Below, piece by piece: positions 6,239 through 6,774 of a DNA stretch of 6,774 nt. Each line of letters begins with the position of its first letter. The first letter of the stretch is position 1. Under the pieces are notes generated by a model. The model was given only the letters and a program-made list of their open reading frames with translations. It did no database searches and had not been told where the DNA came from. The position numbers and the translations under genes are program-made. The DNA comes from JBCCYM01 sp039190005 (GTDB lineage Bacteria; Pseudomonadota; Gammaproteobacteria; UBA12402), in the NCBI GenBank assembly GCA_039190005.1, contig JBCCYM010000079.1, forward strand, positions 1 to 6,774. Reading direction: 5' to 3'.

Positions 6239-6385
6239 ACCACTGTGGTTTTTAGGTTTAATTATTTTACGTTGCTGCTCAATGCTGTCTTTGTGTTTTT
6301 TAACTGACTTTATCTGAGCATGTCATTTGTCTGTCTGTTCATAGTTTCGGGATAAACACTTTGCTTAGACTGGTGTGCCTGTTGT

Positions 6386-6555
6386 TTAGAAAAAATATTG
6401 CTCAATCACTGCTAGTGTAGCTTGCTTCCATGATTTGAATTGACAGAGTTGTACCTTGTAACGATTCGGCAATTGCGCTTGCGTTGTACTTTTCTTAATC
6501 ACTTCAAGGGCAGTTTCAGATTTTCGCTTCGTCGTATAAACTTTTTTTTGCTCAT
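6386..6555 (-). pseudogene. frameshifted IS3-family transposase OrfA remnant
   Basis: On the minus strand an AGGAG site (6566-6562) lies 6 bases before an ATG (6555-6553) that reads MSKKKF. One base out of frame the reading continues YTTKRKSETALEVIKKST, then TQAQLPNRYKVQLCQFKSWK and QATLAVIEQYFF, to a TAA at 6388-6386. This matches the N-terminal helix-turn-helix half of IS3-family OrfA: MSKKrftteqK.k.alEvlk...T.aqla.rY.VhptQi..WKq..l..i...F. A one-base shift after the AAG at 6543-6541 and an early stop make it non-functional. The C-terminal zipper and OrfB are absent here. Similarity is judged from family knowledge only. Confidence 0.68.
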
Positions 6556-6640
6556 TTTTTTCTCCTATTGTTATTGGAAGATTGGCTTTAAAAATTTACC
6601 TTTTTTGTCTAGTTTTTCTCGCCTATATTAGGAACCCAGC

Positions 6641-6669
6641 TAGTTCAAGCAGGTGCGCTGCTTGAACTA
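6641..6669. repeat. perfect 12-bp hairpin
   Basis: TAGTTCAAGCAG (6641-6652) and CTGCTTGAACTA (6658-6669) are perfect inverses around the 5-base loop GTGCG. There is no run of T on either side, so it is not a typical intrinsic terminator. It lies about 85 bases upstream of the OrfA remnant's start and may be part of the decayed element, or an operator-like site. Confidence 0.6.
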
Positions 6670-6774
6670 TTAAGTAATTTAGACCCCATAAAAAACCACC
6701 TTTTAAAGCATAGTAATAATATCAAATCTACAGTCTATAATGGCAAACGGTTATAAAAAATAATAAATAATCAA

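Noticed and set aside
6239..6253. ACCAC-T-GTGGT followed by Ts as an intrinsic terminator
   Set aside because: The loop would be a single base and the stem only four or five pairs, and no gene precedes it on the plus strand.
6440..6631. A 63-codon plus-strand frame rich in Phe and Leu
   Set aside because: It lies opposite the OrfA relic, has no ribosome site, and its Phe-rich content is what the antisense of Lys-rich coding gives.
6680..6697. TAGACCCCATAAAAAACC as a terminal repeat of the decayed IS
   Set aside because: It vaguely resembles IS3-family ends, but no matching partner end is present in the window.
1..6774. TTGATTA at the first bases and TAATCAA at the last bases as terminal inverted repeats
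   Set aside because: Seven matching AT-rich bases at arbitrary window edges are readily explained by chance.

Overview
The window carries a four-gene envelope-biogenesis cluster, all on the minus strand: bamA (5861-3537), skp/ompH (3331-2696), an in-frame lpxD-fabZ fusion (2686-1139) and lpxA (1138-305). The order matches the classical gammaproteobacterial block (rseP-bamA-skp-lpxD-fabZ-lpxA-lpxB). Protein similarity to E. coli and Pseudomonas homologues and an AT-leaning composition point to a gammaproteobacterium. The dispersed repeats and decayed insertion-sequence (IS) pieces fit a genome with much intergenic decay. The species cannot be named from the sequence alone.

The genes share two tasks. 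BamA is the barrel of the outer-membrane protein insertase, and Skp chaperones its unfolded substrates across the periplasm. LpxA and LpxD perform the two 3-hydroxyacyl-ACP-dependent acylations of early lipid A synthesis. FabZ dehydrates the same class of substrate for phospholipid synthesis, so the fusion joins two enzymes that compete for one pool.

Layout along the plus coordinates. 1-304 holds an unrecognised partial ORF at the edge and, on the minus strand, a possible fragment of an IS3-type OrfA C-terminus; no lpxB follows lpxA. 305-2698 is very compact: lpxA starts directly after the fusion's stop, and lpxD starts 9 bases after skp's stop. 3332-3536, between bamA and skp, holds a dispersed-repeat cassette of about 100 bp and, next to it, a good sigma70-like promoter for skp. 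5862-6774 has no intact gene: first a plausible bamA promoter and leader, then an inverted pair of the same repeat family, then a frameshifted IS3-family OrfA remnant, then a 12-bp perfect hairpin.

The main point of interest is the lpxD-fabZ fusion. All key catalytic residues of both halves are intact. The old fabZ start still seems visible inside it (GTG at 1604-1606 with an AGAGGG ribosome site). Adding one A to an A-tract just upstream (1682-1685 or 1689-1694) would restore a separate LpxD of 339 residues. So the fusion is either a recent real event or a one-base sequence error, and the two can be told apart by reading that tract.
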